Under the pieces are notes generated by a model. It had not been told where the DNA came from. It did not search any database and saw only the letters and a program-made list of their open reading frames with translations. A DNA stretch of 64,000 nt from Iphinoe sp. HA4291-MV1 (lineage in GTDB: Bacteria; Cyanobacteriota; Cyanobacteriia; Cyanobacteriales; Nostocaceae): the NCBI GenBank assembly GCA_019359415.1, contig JAHHHH010000029.1, forward strand, positions 1 to 64,000, written 5' to 3'. Shown in pieces: positions 9,353 through 19,600 of this stretch. Made by a program: the position numbers and the translations under genes. The stretch's first letter is position 1. The number at the start of each line of letters is the position of its first letter.

Positions 9353-10086
9353 GCAACCGCACCAATTTTGAGATGAAATCTGACTTCGGGAAGTGGATAG
9401 GTCTTGACGTAGAGAACACAACCCTTTGGGGAAGAGGGAATGTAGGGGCAATGAGGGGGATACCTTAGCCATGTCCCAGCTTGATATTCCCCCATCTCGT
9501 CTGCCCAGACTCCTTCTAGCACAAAGATCTCTTTAACCTGCGATTCCATTAACTGTTGCAAGGCAGTTTCTGGCTGCCAACGCTCAATACGAACCTTTTC
9601 AGAGAAACCCTCTTGCTCATAAAGTGGCTTTACTTCAATCTGGGGGATTGAACTTAGTAACCAGGGTAGATCATTGATGTTCGTTCTAATTTGCTTGCGA
9701 TTGTCACCCCCATGCTGACGAAGCTTGACAAATGTCATACATCCCTCTGAACTAAAAGGGAGATGAATAAAACTCTCGGGATTGAGAAGATAGGAACCCG
9801 GTGGATACTCCCCGGTTTCATCTGCAAAAGTCCCTTGAAGCACCAAAATTTCCTCTCCGTCGGGATGACCATGTTTGGGAAAAAATCCACCTGGGTCAAA
9901 GCGCGTCAGCATGGTCAGTGGATGATCCTGTACTGAACTATCCGCCTCAAAGCATCCAAACCAGATTCCTTCGAAGGGAGTCTGTTGCCAAATTATCTCT
10001 GCAGAATCCACAGCTACCCGACGAGATAAATTACAGTTAATTTGTATTGGTTCCCATGTTGTAGCTTGAAACTGTTGATATACCAT
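9349..10086 (-). CDS. Tandem ChrR-type cupin protein
   Basis: A 245-aa protein with two cupin folds. The first (about residues 45-125) has RFDPGGFFPKHGHPDGEEILVLQG, with HGHPDGEE providing the His/His/Glu metal ligands, then PPGSYLLNP. The second (about 150-240) repeats the architecture (ALQQLMESQVKEIFVLEG, AGTWLRYPPHC) but has lost the HxH ligand pair, so it is probably structural. The motif resembles the C-terminal cupin of the ChrR anti-sigma factor, which senses singlet oxygen, but the N-terminal anti-sigma helices are absent. Role unknown. It is divergent from cpcG across a 400-bp spacer. Confidence 0.75.
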   Translation of the reverse strand: MVYQQFQATTWEPIQINCNLSRRVAVDSAEIIWQQTPFEGIWFGCFEADSSVQDHPLTMLTRFDPGGFFPKHGHPDGEEILVLQGTFADETGEYPPGSYLLNPESFIHLPFSSEGCMTFVKLRQHGGDNRKQIRTNINDLPWLLSSIPQIEVKPLYEQEGFSEKVRIERWQPETALQQLMESQVKEIFVLEGVWADEMGEYQAGTWLRYPPHCPYIPSSPKGCVLYVKTYPLPEVRFHLKIGAVA

Positions 10087-10349
10087 AGATTGAATCTCAC
10101 ATTGTTGTTAAGTCAATGCATTGCGGTTATGTCCCCACCGAGGACTCAAGCGGCATAACTATATTATTCTACGGAAAATTTTCATATATAAATATTGTAC
10201 GAATTTGTGCAATTCTGTACTTAGAAGCTAAAATACTTAATTAGTGATAGGCTTCTAAATTCTAAATTTTAAACGATTTTCCTGCATCCTTGATACTCAT
10301 CAAAATCGAGATGCTCCAGACAAAACGTGCCAAAGTGATGTAATCTATG

Positions 10350-10386
10350 TTAGATAAAAGCCTGAAGGTATAAGGCTTTTATCTAA
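10350..10386 (+). promoter_or_regulatory. 14-bp perfect hairpin in the cpcG leader
   Basis: TTAGATAAAAGCCT (10350-10363) pairs perfectly with AGGCTTTTATCTAA (10373-10386) around a 9-nt loop. It lies in the 400-bp spacer upstream of cpcG, just 5' of an AAGGAG ribosome-binding site at 10392-10397. No T-tract follows on the plus strand. It may stabilise the message or attenuate it; function is inferred from position only. Confidence 0.45.
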
Positions 10387-10401
10387 ATGTTAAGGAGTGT
10401 A

Positions 10402-10536
10402 ATGTTTTATCAGATTCCTGAAAACTTTAGGCCGTTTTACCCTTATGATGAGAAAAAACTTGTAAAGTTTAGTAAGAAGGAAGTTATTAAACGTGGCTAT
10501 TCCTCTGCTAGAGTATGCGCCTTTAAGTCAAAATAA
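10402..10536 (+). CDS. Candidate 44-aa leader ORF overlapping cpcG
   Basis: An ATG at 10402 follows a strong TAAGGAG site with proper spacing and opens a 44-codon frame rich in Lys, Tyr and Phe (starts [19 protein letters not shown]), ending at TAA 10534-10536, 44 bp inside cpcG. It precedes the cpcG GTG start (10493) and could couple its translation. No known family is recognised and codon use cannot be judged at this length. It may also be chance. Confidence 0.3.
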   Translation: MFYQIPENFRPFYPYDEKKLVKFSKKEVIKRGYSSARVCAFKSK

Positions 10537-11245
10537 TCGTGTTGCTGGCTACGAAGTTGCGGGTGATGAACAGCCCAGAATCTTCTCGACCGACAACCTG
10601 CTTTCTACTACTGATCTGGATAACCTGATCGAGGCAGCTTACCGTCAGATATTTTTCCATGCTTTTGAGTCTGATCGGGAGCGTTTCCTGGAGTCGCAGC
10701 TCCGCAGTGGACAGATCACCGTCCGTGAGTTTATTCGTGGATTGGCTCTGTCCAATACCTTCACTAATAGCTTCTATAACCTCAACAGCAACTACCGCTT
10801 TGTGGAACATTGTGTTCAGAAGATTTTGGGACGTGATGTTTACAGCGAACGAGAAAAAATTGCGTGGTCGATCGTAGTGGCAACCAAAGGTCGGGCTGGC
10901 CTCATCAATGACCTGCTCAACAGCGACGAGTACCTAGAGAACTTTGGTGACAATATCGTTCCCTACCAGCGGCGTCGGGTTCTGCCCTCAGGAGCCAGCG
11001 AATTGCCTTTCAATATCAAGTCTCCGCGCTATAATGAATACCATCGTGCGAAACTTGGTTTCCCGCAGTCTATCTGGCAAACGGTTGTGCGTCGCTACAC
11101 TCCAACCGACAAACAGCCCAAGGCAGGGGATCCAGCCGGGTTTGCGGCAATGGCTCAAAGCATTAGTCCAGCGGGTAATCTTCCCCAACGGCTCTCGCCT
11201 TACAACATTGATTACGAGAACGCAGTGCCTTATCGCCAGCGGTAA
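10493..11245 (+). CDS. cpcG: Phycobilisome rod-core linker CpcG
   Basis: A 250-aa rod-core linker connecting phycocyanin rods to the allophycocyanin core. The N-terminus [17 protein letters not shown] is diagnostic; the phycobilisome linker domain spans about residues 30-160 ([53 protein letters not shown], then [16 protein letters not shown]). The C-terminal tail (about 180-250) is the core-contacting extension. Start is GTG 10493 with AGAAGGAAG 10 bp upstream. The gene stands apart from a cpc operon here, as in strains with several cpcG copies elsewhere; this window shows only one. Confidence 0.92.
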   Translation: MAIPLLEYAPLSQNNRVAGYEVAGDEQPRIFSTDNLLSTTDLDNLIEAAYRQIFFHAFESDRERFLESQLRSGQITVREFIRGLALSNTFTNSFYNLNSNYRFVEHCVQKILGRDVYSEREKIAWSIVVATKGRAGLINDLLNSDEYLENFGDNIVPYQRRRVLPSGASELPFNIKSPRYNEYHRAKLGFPQSIWQTVVRRYTPTDKQPKAGDPAGFAAMAQSISPAGNLPQRLSPYNIDYENAVPYRQR

Positions 11246-11399
11246 CTACGGCTGGTCATTTAGCAAGCACGATATAACGTGACTAAAATCCTCCAAAATA
11301 GAGGAGTCAGGATTCAGACGCTAGGGTTCAAAAAATGCTTTTGGTGAATCTTAAGTTCTGAAATCTGGCTCCTTATTTACTCAAGGTTTTTTCGGCTAA

Positions 11400-11513
11400 T
11401 ATAGCAATCCTAGATGATTTGTGAAAAAGGTTTTGATTGAATTAACCGCAGAGGCGCACCAGGGTGCAGAGGAGGAAAACAGAGAGTTTCACGAATGATT
11501 TAGGACTGCTATA
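11400..11513. mobile_element. 114-bp MITE, copy A (TATAGCAATCCTA ends)
   Basis: A 114-bp element with terminal inverted repeats TATAGCAATCCTA / TAGGACTGCTATA. It is almost identical to the reverse complement of 12929-13042, so the two copies bracket hetI in opposite orientation. Its centre carries the AGAGGCGCACCAG motif that also occurs alone at 16.6 and 21.5 kb. Ends in TA suggest a Tc1/mariner (IS630)-type origin. No coding capacity. Confidence 0.8.
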
Positions 11514-12206
11514 GACATTATTTAGAATTTTTTGTTGAAAAACTTAATATATTTAATATATAGTGGTATATCTATAGGCAACTACGCTCAAGGCATCTCC
11601 GCGTTTGACATTGATTATTTAAGCCTTGTGCTCAACCATGACAGCCTGTTAAAAGTGAAAAGTGAGCCAGTGCGGTGGTAAGGCAGCACTGTAGGAGAGG
11701 AGCCAGTCCGTTGCGAAGGAGCGATCGCTCCTTTCCTGCCCTTGCACACAACTTGCATTTTTTCAACGTAAAGTAAAACTCGTCAAAGCTGCAACAGAAT
11801 CAGCAGTGAGAAAACGCCATACTTCATCACAAGGTGAATGAGAATAGTTAAGAATCGGTTACAAGAAGACTATCGGGATAAGCTCATAAAGTTGTATAAT
11901 GACGGGAAAGTCAAAAAGTAAAACTGATTTTGACAACGCACTTTTTCTTCTATCTCTTGGAAAAAGCGACAAGACTGTTTGACTTTGATTTGAGTGTGAG
12001 ATTCGGGTTTTCTGATGAAAACCCAGACGAGGGGAAAACGGGATAAATCCACACATTCTCCACATCTTGTCGCGGGAGTGGTAAATCACCGGACTGCGGA
12101 GTTGGGGACGATAGTTCACAGCAGAACAACACTGCTGTTAGCACCAGTCCTCTCAAAATTTAGGTATCTAAATTCAGGCATTAGCTGACTATTACTGCGT
12201 GACTCA
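11514..12206. other. Gene-poor spacer between cpcG and hetI
   Basis: About 700 bp without a supported gene. A perfect GGAGCGATCGCTCC palindrome (HIP1 core) is at 11724-11737. At 11860-12156 three overlapping minus-strand frames of 60-86 codons exist, one with a signal-like start (MRGLVLTAVLFCCEL); none is convincing alone and they may be a decayed gene with frameshifts. The promoter of hetI should lie near the right end. Confidence 0.4.
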
Positions 12207-12926
12207 ATGACTGTTAATAATCATTTGTGGCTGCCTGCATCGGCAGATTTAACTTTGTTGCAGGATGAAGTTCATGTCTGGCGAATTAACCTTGACAGAC
12301 CAGAAACACAGTTGCAACACTTGAATGCAACGCTCTCCAGCGACGAAGTTTGTCGGGCAAAGCGGTTCTATAAAGAACAGCATCGGCAGCGTTTTATTGC
12401 TGGTAGGGGTATACTGCGAACGATATTGGGTCGCTACTTGGGTATAGAACCGCAACAGTTGCAGTTCTGTTATGAACCCTCGGGCAAACCAGTGTTAGCT
12501 GATACATTTGCTGATAGTAAACTATGGTTTAACTTAACTCATTCTCAAGGGTTAGCTCTGTGTGCAGTGAGTTGCGATCGCCTCGTGGGAGTAGACTTAG
12601 AATATATCCGCCCGATTTCTGACGTTCTAGCCCTTGCGAAACGATACTTTTCACCTGGGGAATATGCAGTGATGTGTGGGCTTCCTCCCCATCAAATGCA
12701 ACAGGTGTTTTTTCGCTACTGGACTTGCAAAGAAGCATATTTAAAAGCAACTGGAGTAGGACTTGCTCAGCTAGAGCAAATAGAGGTTTCCCTCACTTTA
12801 GGACAACCAGCAAAGCTAAAAACAGAGCAACAGTGGAGCCTGCTAGAGTTTGTACCTGATAACAATTCTGTTGCAGCTGTTGCAGTGGAAGGTTATGGCT
12901 TGAATTTGAAGTGCTGGCAGTATTGA
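12207..12926 (+). CDS. hetI: Sfp-type 4'-phosphopantetheinyl transferase HetI
   Basis: A 239-aa Sfp-class transferase that moves phosphopantetheine from CoA to the serine of acyl carrier proteins. Key motifs: GRGILRTILGRYLG, PSGKPVLAD, WFNLTHSQGLALCAVS, the Mg-binding GVDLEYI (Asp and Glu), and FFRYWTCKEAYLKATG. Length is nearly that of Anabaena HetI. It faces hetM with 290 bp between, and would activate the ACPs of HglE (two) and HetM. Its expected neighbour hetN is not in the gap. MITE copies bracket it on both sides, which may have isolated its regulation. Confidence 0.9.
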   Translation: MTVNNHLWLPASADLTLLQDEVHVWRINLDRPETQLQHLNATLSSDEVCRAKRFYKEQHRQRFIAGRGILRTILGRYLGIEPQQLQFCYEPSGKPVLADTFADSKLWFNLTHSQGLALCAVSCDRLVGVDLEYIRPISDVLALAKRYFSPGEYAVMCGLPPHQMQQVFFRYWTCKEAYLKATGVGLAQLEQIEVSLTLGQPAKLKTEQQWSLLEFVPDNNSVAAVAVEGYGLNLKCWQY

Positions 12927-12928
12927 TA

Positions 12929-13042
12929 TATAGCAGTCCTAAATCATTCGTGAAACTCTCTGTTTTCCTCCTCTGCGCTCTGGTGCGCCTCTGCAGTTAA
13001 TTCAATCAAAGCTTTTTTCACAAATCATCTAGGATTGCTATA
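12929..13042. mobile_element. 114-bp MITE, copy B, inverted relative to copy A
   Basis: TATAGCAGTCCTAAATCATT at the left and ATCTAGGATTGCTATA at the right; its reverse complement matches 11400-11513 over the full 114 bp with only a handful of differences. It begins 3 bp after the hetI stop. Its right terminal repeat is shared with copy C, forming a perfect GGATTGCTATAGCAATCC palindrome at 13033-13050. Confidence 0.8.
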
Positions 13043-13143
13043 GCAATCCTAAATCATTCGTGAACAACAAGATTCCCGACTTCTTCTACGAAGTCAGGAA
13101 TCTGAACATGCGCGATTTTCATAAATCAAATAGGATTGCTATA
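13039..13143. mobile_element. 105-bp MITE-like element, copy C
   Basis: Begins TATAGCAATCCTAAATCATT and ends AAATAGGATTGCTATA, the same termini as copies A and B, but with a different core containing an ATTCCCGACTTCTTC / GAAGTCAGGAAT hairpin. It abuts copy B, so the two may have inserted in tandem or shared one end. It sits just 5' of the hetM terminator. Confidence 0.7.
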
Positions 13144-13156
13144 TGCAAATGGTTAT

Positions 13157-13194
13157 GCAAAAAGGTTGGGTTGAGCAATGGCTCAACCCAACCT
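13157..13194 (-). terminator. Rho-independent terminator of the hgl operon
   Basis: AGGTTGGGTTGAGC (13163-13176) and GCTCAACCCAACCT (13181-13194) form a perfect 14-bp stem with an AATG loop. Read on the minus strand the stem is followed by a T-run (TTTTTGC) at 13162-13156, the classic arrangement. It lies 25 bp beyond the hetM stop and should end leftward transcripts coming from hglE through hetM. Confidence 0.85.
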
Positions 13195-13218
13195 GCAAAT
13201 TAAGTAAATTTTAACTTT

Positions 13219-14736
13219 CTACGCAACGTTCAGGAAACCAGTCGAAATTAAGTAAGCAGAGTATATCATAAACAATTTAGAGTCAATTGGTGGACAGACG
13301 ATAGAGCTTCCAGCAAGTGCCTTAAGAGTCTCTTGGCAACTAATAATCGGTCTTTTAGTTTGCAAATACAAATCTGGAATGGTCAGTTCTTCTTGAGACC
13401 ACCGTTCAAGTAAAAATGGTCGCAGTGTGTACAAAGGATTGTCCTGCGAAGTCACATTTTTTAACATTGCTTGCCACTCATCATAGCTCACCAATTGAAT
13501 TGGAAAACCAAAAGAGCGCATCCAGTCAACTAATATTTTCAAGGAGACAGGTTCAGGATGTTGCAAGTGGAAAGCTTTGCCTATTGATTCTTTCTGTCTT
13601 GATAAATAAACAATTGCTTTGCTCACATAGTCTACAGGAGACATATCCAGCATATAGTCTACGTCTGGAAAATATCCCATCTCAAGACAGCCCTTTATCA
13701 TCAGGTTGGTAAAATCATGGGTGTTAGATATACCTGTTTGACTATGACCTGCTATTAATGGTGGTCTATGGATGGTAATGGGAAGTCCGCGATCGCCAGC
13801 AATCTTCACTAACTTTTCCGCAACCCACTTAGTCTGAGAGTAACCGAGATAAATACCCTCCCAATGGTCAAAGTCATCTTGTTCTTTGACGACTTTGCCA
13901 GCATAAGCAGGTGATTCAAAAACAGCAACACTGGAAACGTAATGCAGAGGTTTGACTTTGATGGCACTTGCCAAACGTATCACTTCCTGAGTTCCCAAAA
14001 CATTAGAAGTTTTCAGTGCTGAGTATGGATATACGTAGTTCAACATAGCAGCACTGTGATACACAGCGTCAAGATTAGCTGCCAACATTTCAAACCCTTC
14101 AGTACTAATACCCAAGAGTGGCTGAGATAAATCTCCAGGAATAGCGATAATTCTAGAGCTAAATTCTTCTTCCCAAACGGAATATTGTTGCAAATTTTGC
14201 TTCAGTTTCCGCTTACCTTCCTCAGAATTTGCAGCACGTACTAAGCAGTAGATATCTGCATGAGTTGTCTGGAGTAGTTCATGGATTAAAAAAGCTCCTA
14301 AAAAGCCTGTTCCTCCAGTTAAAAAGACATTATCCAATGTACTTGTAAATTTAAAAGTCGATGCAGGACGAATGTTCGGATCTAGAACAGCTTCAGCGCT
14401 CAAATCGGGTGTTGTCGTTTTGAAAGCAGGAAGATTTGTTCGAGGAGCAACTCCTGTGTCTTCAACCTGTAACTCTAAATCTTGCGATTTTTCGGCTAAA
14501 CGTTGCGAAAGTGCTTCAATATTTGGGTAATGCCACAGTAGCATAGGAGGGACTTCAAATCCCAGCATTTTCTGTGCTTGGGTAACTAAAAGCATAGCTT
14601 GAGCTGAGTTTAAACCGTAGTTGTCTAAAGGCTCTTGAACATTGATTGCATCGGGTGCAATTTTTAGTGCCTCAGCAAGAATAGACACCAGCAATGCTTG
14701 AATTTCTTCTGCTGTATGAGACTGTTTTGCAGCCAT
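13219..14736 (-). CDS. hetM: HetM/HglB: ACP plus thioester reductase
   Basis: A 505-aa protein with an N-terminal acyl carrier domain (residues 10-80; phosphopantetheine serine S44 in [11 protein letters not shown]) and an NAD(P)H-dependent thioester reductase from about residue 130: [18 protein letters not shown], then [25 protein letters not shown], and [12 protein letters not shown] (catalytic Tyr/Lys). In heterocyst glycolipid synthesis it releases the finished chain reductively as a fatty alcohol. Size and order equal Anabaena HetM. Its ACP would be loaded by the upstream PKS proteins. It is the last gene of the leftward operon, followed by a clear terminator. Confidence 0.92.
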   Translation of the reverse strand: MAAKQSHTAEEIQALLVSILAEALKIAPDAINVQEPLDNYGLNSAQAMLLVTQAQKMLGFEVPPMLLWHYPNIEALSQRLAEKSQDLELQVEDTGVAPRTNLPAFKTTTPDLSAEAVLDPNIRPASTFKFTSTLDNVFLTGGTGFLGAFLIHELLQTTHADIYCLVRAANSEEGKRKLKQNLQQYSVWEEEFSSRIIAIPGDLSQPLLGISTEGFEMLAANLDAVYHSAAMLNYVYPYSALKTSNVLGTQEVIRLASAIKVKPLHYVSSVAVFESPAYAGKVVKEQDDFDHWEGIYLGYSQTKWVAEKLVKIAGDRGLPITIHRPPLIAGHSQTGISNTHDFTNLMIKGCLEMGYFPDVDYMLDMSPVDYVSKAIVYLSRQKESIGKAFHLQHPEPVSLKILVDWMRSFGFPIQLVSYDEWQAMLKNVTSQDNPLYTLRPFLLERWSQEELTIPDLYLQTKRPIISCQETLKALAGSSIVCPPIDSKLFMIYSAYLISTGFLNVA

Positions 14737-14774
14737 TATTTACATACCTCTAATATAATAGTCTGCGATTTCTT

Positions 14775-14807
14775 AGAAACCCGGTTTCTTTAAGAAACCA
14801 GATTTCT
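14775..14807. repeat. GAAACCCGGTTTC double-palindrome repeat, copy 2
   Basis: AGAAACCCGGTTTCT (14775-14789) and AGAAACCAGATTTCT (14793-14807) form an inverted pair with two mismatches. It lies in the 93-bp gap between the PfaD-like gene and hetM, so it may affect transcript processing inside the operon. Confidence 0.75.
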
Positions 14808-14829
14808 TAAACTCTTTAGTTTGTAGCGC

Positions 14830-16497
14830 CTAAAAGTCAGTAGAACTAACTGGATGATAGTAACAGTAGTCATCCGAAATTTGCAGTCCTTGAAGTTTGA
14901 AACTTTGAATGCGGTATAAAAATGCTGCTCCTGTCATGATGTGATGAGCAACATCAACCACTCGACGATTTTTTGACTCGGCTAAATAAGAACCACGAAC
15001 CCAATCATTAAAACTACCCATCACCGGACCACACCAAATTTGATAATCAACTTCTCGACCCTTTTCTCCAGAACTAGACCAGCGAGAGGACAATCCTAAA
15101 TACCAACGAAAAATTGCTGCCATTTTTATTTTGGGATTATTGATTGCTTTCCCTAATTTTTCCGGGTTTATTTTAGATAAATAAGTTGCAGTTTCTTCCC
15201 ATATTTGAGCGAGGCTCTTACGAAAAACTTGTTTTTCTAATTTCTCTCTTTCTTCAATAGGAATATCTTCAAGCGAGTCATAATTTCTGTATATCTCATA
15301 CAGTTTCTGCGCTCGTAGAGGAAACATAGTTCCTCTTTTTAAAACTTGAAGCTTAACTCCCATTTCAAACATATCCGCTGCTGGAGCCATCATCATGTCA
15401 GCCATTTCTGCTTGTGCTAACAATTGCTTGGTATGTTCACTAGTTCCAGCTTCAACACAAGACTGATTAATTGAACCAGTCACGACATAAGCAGCACCCA
15501 TCATAAAACCGGCTATTGCTGATTGTGGCGTACCAATTCCTCCGGCTACTCCAACTCTAATAGGTGTTGAGTAACGATATTTTTCTTGAATTTCATTTTT
15601 TAATGCCAAGATAGAAGGCAGGAGACAAACGAGAGGACGATTATCTGTATGTCCGCCAGAATCAGCTTCTACAGTAATATCATCGGCGATAGGAAGCGCA
15701 GCTGCAAGATTTGCTTGTAACTCACTAATGAGTCCTTTTTCAACAAGTTCTTTCAGAATTTTTAAGGGTGCGGGTTGGAGAAATTTACTAGCGACTTCTC
15801 GACGGGAAATTTTAGCAATGACTTTATTTTTGATTTCAATTTGATTGGCTGCATTTACACCTAGTCCAGCCGCACGGTAATAAACAATATTGGGAGTCAA
15901 GTCCAAAAATGCTGAGGCTTCTGTGGTTCTGACTCCATATTTGAGGTATAAGTCCACAGCACGGCGTTCAATCGCAAATTCATTAGGACTGTGAATAAGA
16001 TTAAAAGCGTAGGGACCTTGAGGTAAAGCTTGTTGAATACAGTTAATAGCTGTTTCAAGACGGTCTGGACTTAAACCACCAGCACCAAAGGAACTCAAAA
16101 TTTTCTCTTTCCCCAGTGCAATGACCATCTCTTCAGATGCAATACCACCAGCCATTGCACCAGTAGCATAGGCGTATTTTACACCATGAGAGGCAAGAAA
16201 ACTGGAGTCTCCTAAGTGATGTGTTGGCATGGGTGGAGATGTCATCAACAATTCTACTTGTCCTGTTTTCCCATTTTCAGTAGGACAAGAATAACCCTCG
16301 TTGGTGACACCAATTTTTCCTGCTACTCTCACGATGTAACAAGGTTTATTTAAATTCAGTAATTTATTTTTGATAGCTGATGGTTCAAAAGCTACACAAT
16401 CTAAGGAGCCTTGCCAAACTTGATGGTGATTGAAGGAGTTACCAAGAAAGTCAAGACCGTTATTGTATTTACCTAGTACTGGATCTTCGATTTTCAC
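14830..16497 (-). CDS. PfaD-family trans-acting enoyl reductase of HGL synthesis
   Basis: A 555-aa FMN-dependent TIM-barrel reductase of the PfaD/2-nitropropane dioxygenase family, acting in trans to saturate enoyl-ACP intermediates of iterative polyunsaturated-fatty-acid-type synthases. Visible: ATGAMAGGIASEEMV, GAGGLSPDRLETAI, IVYYRAAGLG, DITVEADSGGHTDNRPL and RVGVAGGIGTPQSAIAGF, the flavin/phosphate-binding loops; the C-terminal block WCGPVMGSFNDWVRGSYL is characteristic of PfaD. It sits between hglC and hetM, with spacers of about 115 and 93 bp. It would supply the full reduction needed for the long saturated alkyl chain of heterocyst glycolipids. Confidence 0.88.
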   Translation of the reverse strand: MKIEDPVLGKYNNGLDFLGNSFNHHQVWQGSLDCVAFEPSAIKNKLLNLNKPCYIVRVAGKIGVTNEGYSCPTENGKTGQVELLMTSPPMPTHHLGDSSFLASHGVKYAYATGAMAGGIASEEMVIALGKEKILSSFGAGGLSPDRLETAINCIQQALPQGPYAFNLIHSPNEFAIERRAVDLYLKYGVRTTEASAFLDLTPNIVYYRAAGLGVNAANQIEIKNKVIAKISRREVASKFLQPAPLKILKELVEKGLISELQANLAAALPIADDITVEADSGGHTDNRPLVCLLPSILALKNEIQEKYRYSTPIRVGVAGGIGTPQSAIAGFMMGAAYVVTGSINQSCVEAGTSEHTKQLLAQAEMADMMMAPAADMFEMGVKLQVLKRGTMFPLRAQKLYEIYRNYDSLEDIPIEEREKLEKQVFRKSLAQIWEETATYLSKINPEKLGKAINNPKIKMAAIFRWYLGLSSRWSSSGEKGREVDYQIWCGPVMGSFNDWVRGSYLAESKNRRVVDVAHHIMTGAAFLYRIQSFKLQGLQISDDYCYYHPVSSTDF

Positions 16498-16612
16498 AGT
16501 GGCGATTCCCTTGAATTGTTAACAGAGGAGAAAGGAGAGAGAAGAGTAGGAGAACAGGAAGTATTATTTTGTTTCGCGCAGAGGGCGCACCAGGCGCAGA
16601 GGTACAAGAAGT

Positions 16613-19600
16613 CTACTGATTGAGCAAGTTTTCAACGCAAGCTAGTTGTAGTTGAATGATTTCGCTGATTTGTTGACTAAATTCTTGTCGTGATTGTAAG
16701 AAGTTATCGTGAGCTTTATGAACTTTAGAGTGGTTAGTAATGAACTTTTCGTACTGGGATTGATTTAAGTTCAGTTGAGGTGTTGAGTCGTTAAGTTTTT
16801 GAGTTGTGGTAGTTGGATGAGGGATGGATTGAAAAATGATTTCTTGAGCGACAGTTGACTTACCAGATTGTAACTGTTCCCTAGATTCAAAACTGTTATT
16901 TATGGTATTTTTCACGTTTTCTTCCTCTTGCTTAGGTGTTGATAGGATAATGTTGCGGTGATGACTTCTATCGTTATGAGAATTTGTGAGTTCAAAATCT
17001 TTGGCAAGAGGAATGTTCTGCTGCTGGTTGCTAACACGATGAAGTGGTTTTTTGATAGCTAAGTTTTGGAAGATTTTACGGTTTTCGTCACTCAAGATTT
17101 TGGTGACAATTCTGTTTCCGCCTAAGGTGAGAGTTTTTACAGTTGGTTTATGTTGACTAGATGTTTCTGTTGTTTGACTGTAAAGTGGTGATAAGTCTAG
17201 AGAAACGCGATGACTGAGAAGTTTTGCTAATGCTCTGATAATAGAAGCATGGTCGTCTATACCTCTTCTATTGAGAGGTACGGTGATATGTTCTTTATTC
17301 TCTAGAATTTTATCAATCCATCGAGAACAAACATTACCAGACCCTGCTTCGATAAAAATTCTTGCCCCATCCTCATAAACTCGGTTTACTAAGCGAGGAA
17401 AATCAAGCTGTTGACACAAGTTTTTTGCAAGACTACGACCGATGACATCACTATCTAGTGTGATGGGTTGATACTCAGCCGCAGAGTAAAACACAATGCC
17501 GGGTATATTGTGAGAAGGTAAGGTGTTGACTCGAACGATTTCGTCATACTCCGATCGCATCGGTTCGCTATGGATTGCATGGTTGAAGGGAGCGCGGAAA
17601 GCGTTGCAACCCAATGTTTGTATCACTCTCTGACAGGCGGCTATATCACCAGCGATTAACACTTCCTCTGGTGTATTTATCTGAGTCATGTAGACGCGAT
17701 TTTCATTTTTGAGGCATTCTTTAACTTGGGATGGAGTCGCCATTAAAAGATAGGTACTCCAAAAATCATCGTCTGGCGATTGCTGTACTGATGGTAATCC
17801 CCAGTATTCGCGTACGGCGTTTTTCGGTCCAGATATCCTGTCTCCAAATAACGGGGATGCGTGAAAAGCACTAATTCCTTGGCTAAAGTTGCTCCATACC
17901 CCCATCGAAGACATCATACTCGTCTCGCCTAGGCTATACCCAAACACATATTTTGGCTTGACTCGGAAATCATCTCGGATAATTGTAGTAATAAGTCTGG
18001 CAAATGCCATGTCGGTTTCAAAAATTGCCAAGGAATTATTGAGCAATTGCTGTTCGAGATTTTCTAACTGTCTGGTTGATAATTTATTCAAGCTTCTGGG
18101 AAAGACGAGCTGAGAAACTTCGGCGAACAGGCTGAAAAGACTTTTGATGACCAAGTCATCGTGAACTCTGGGGAAGAAGCGGAAGAGTGTACGACCGATG
18201 CCAAGATAGGAATTGACCGCAGCTGGATAAACATATGCGACACCTGCTTTTTTACCGAGTGGTTTAGCTGTAAAATAACTGCCAGTAGGTGTTTGCCAGT
18301 CTTCGGAACGCTCAAAAGCATTATTCACACCTTTAAGCGCAGCTTCAATTTCTCTGGCTAATTCGTTTTTATTCCGTCCAAGAATTGCAAGGGCATAATT
18401 TGCCTCAACACGCTCTTTATAAAGAGCAAAAGTTTGGCTTGCAGCAACGTTTAAAGAAGTACAATTTTCGATGGTTGTTTTAAGAGCGTTAATCTGGTCT
18501 AGTAAATCGGAGCGATTCTGACCTGCAATGGGGAACAGATAATAAGGTGTTTGCTCTAAATACTTGCTGTGGCGCTGTGTCTGTTCTGCTTCTTCCGATA
18601 AAATAACATGAGCATAAGTCCCATCCATCCCTATGCTATTAATTGCAGCGACTCGCTTTTTAGCATCTTTGCCTAAAAACCAAGGTCTTGATTCTGGGGT
18701 GACATAGAAAGGACTACCTTGCCAAACCTCTTGATTTTTGACACCAGACCATTTCGGTGTTGCGGGAATGTATCTATGATGGAGACAAAGAGCAGTTTTA
18801 ATCAAGCTAGCAATTCCCGATGCGACATATGTGTGACCGATATTTGCTTTAACACTGCCTATCGCACAATGAAGACCATTTTTTTCTGAAGGATAAGCTT
18901 GGACTAAACCTTCGATTTCTGCTTCATCTTCTTGAGGAATACCGCTACCACAAACTTCTAAGTATTCTATGTCTGTGGGTTTGATTCCTGCAACCTGGAA
19001 AGCTTGTTGGGAAACAGAGTTGACGGCTGCTGCATCAGGCGTTGTTAGACGATTGTGCAAGTCATTAGATGTAGAATACTGTTGTGCAAAACTAATAGCA
19101 TCGACAACTGCATAAATGCGATCGCTTTCTTTTTTGGCTGTGTCATGGCGCTTCAGGACGACTGCTCCCGCACCTTCGCCAACCGTCCAACCATTCGCCT
19201 TTTGGTCGTAACTTAGGGTATTGACTCCCGTATTAATTTGTGCTACCTGATTTCGCAGTAAGATGTTTTCTACCCCACCAGCTAAATCAACAGCACCCAC
19301 AAGCACAGCATCGACTTCTCCAGCACTCAGTAGCATTTGTGCTATTTCCAACACCTTGAACGCGGAATTTTCTCCAGATGTGATGGTAAATGTTGGACCT
19401 GTCAAATCCCATAGGGAAGAAATGCGACTCGCCATGATGTTGGCGATGTAACTCAGATATTCGCTGGTTTCTACTGTATGGTGAAGACTGTCTTTAACGA
19501 TGGTTTCTAATTGAGCAATCTTGTCTTCTGGTAAAGAAATTTCTCCAGCAATCAAACCTTCTTTAATTTGCCAAGAGAGATTCCATCTTTGCTGTAGTTG

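Noticed and set aside
11859-12156. Minus-strand frames with a signal-like start upstream of hetI
   Set aside because: Three overlapping frames share the stretch, none with continuous protein character; mentioned as a possible decayed gene in the spacer note.
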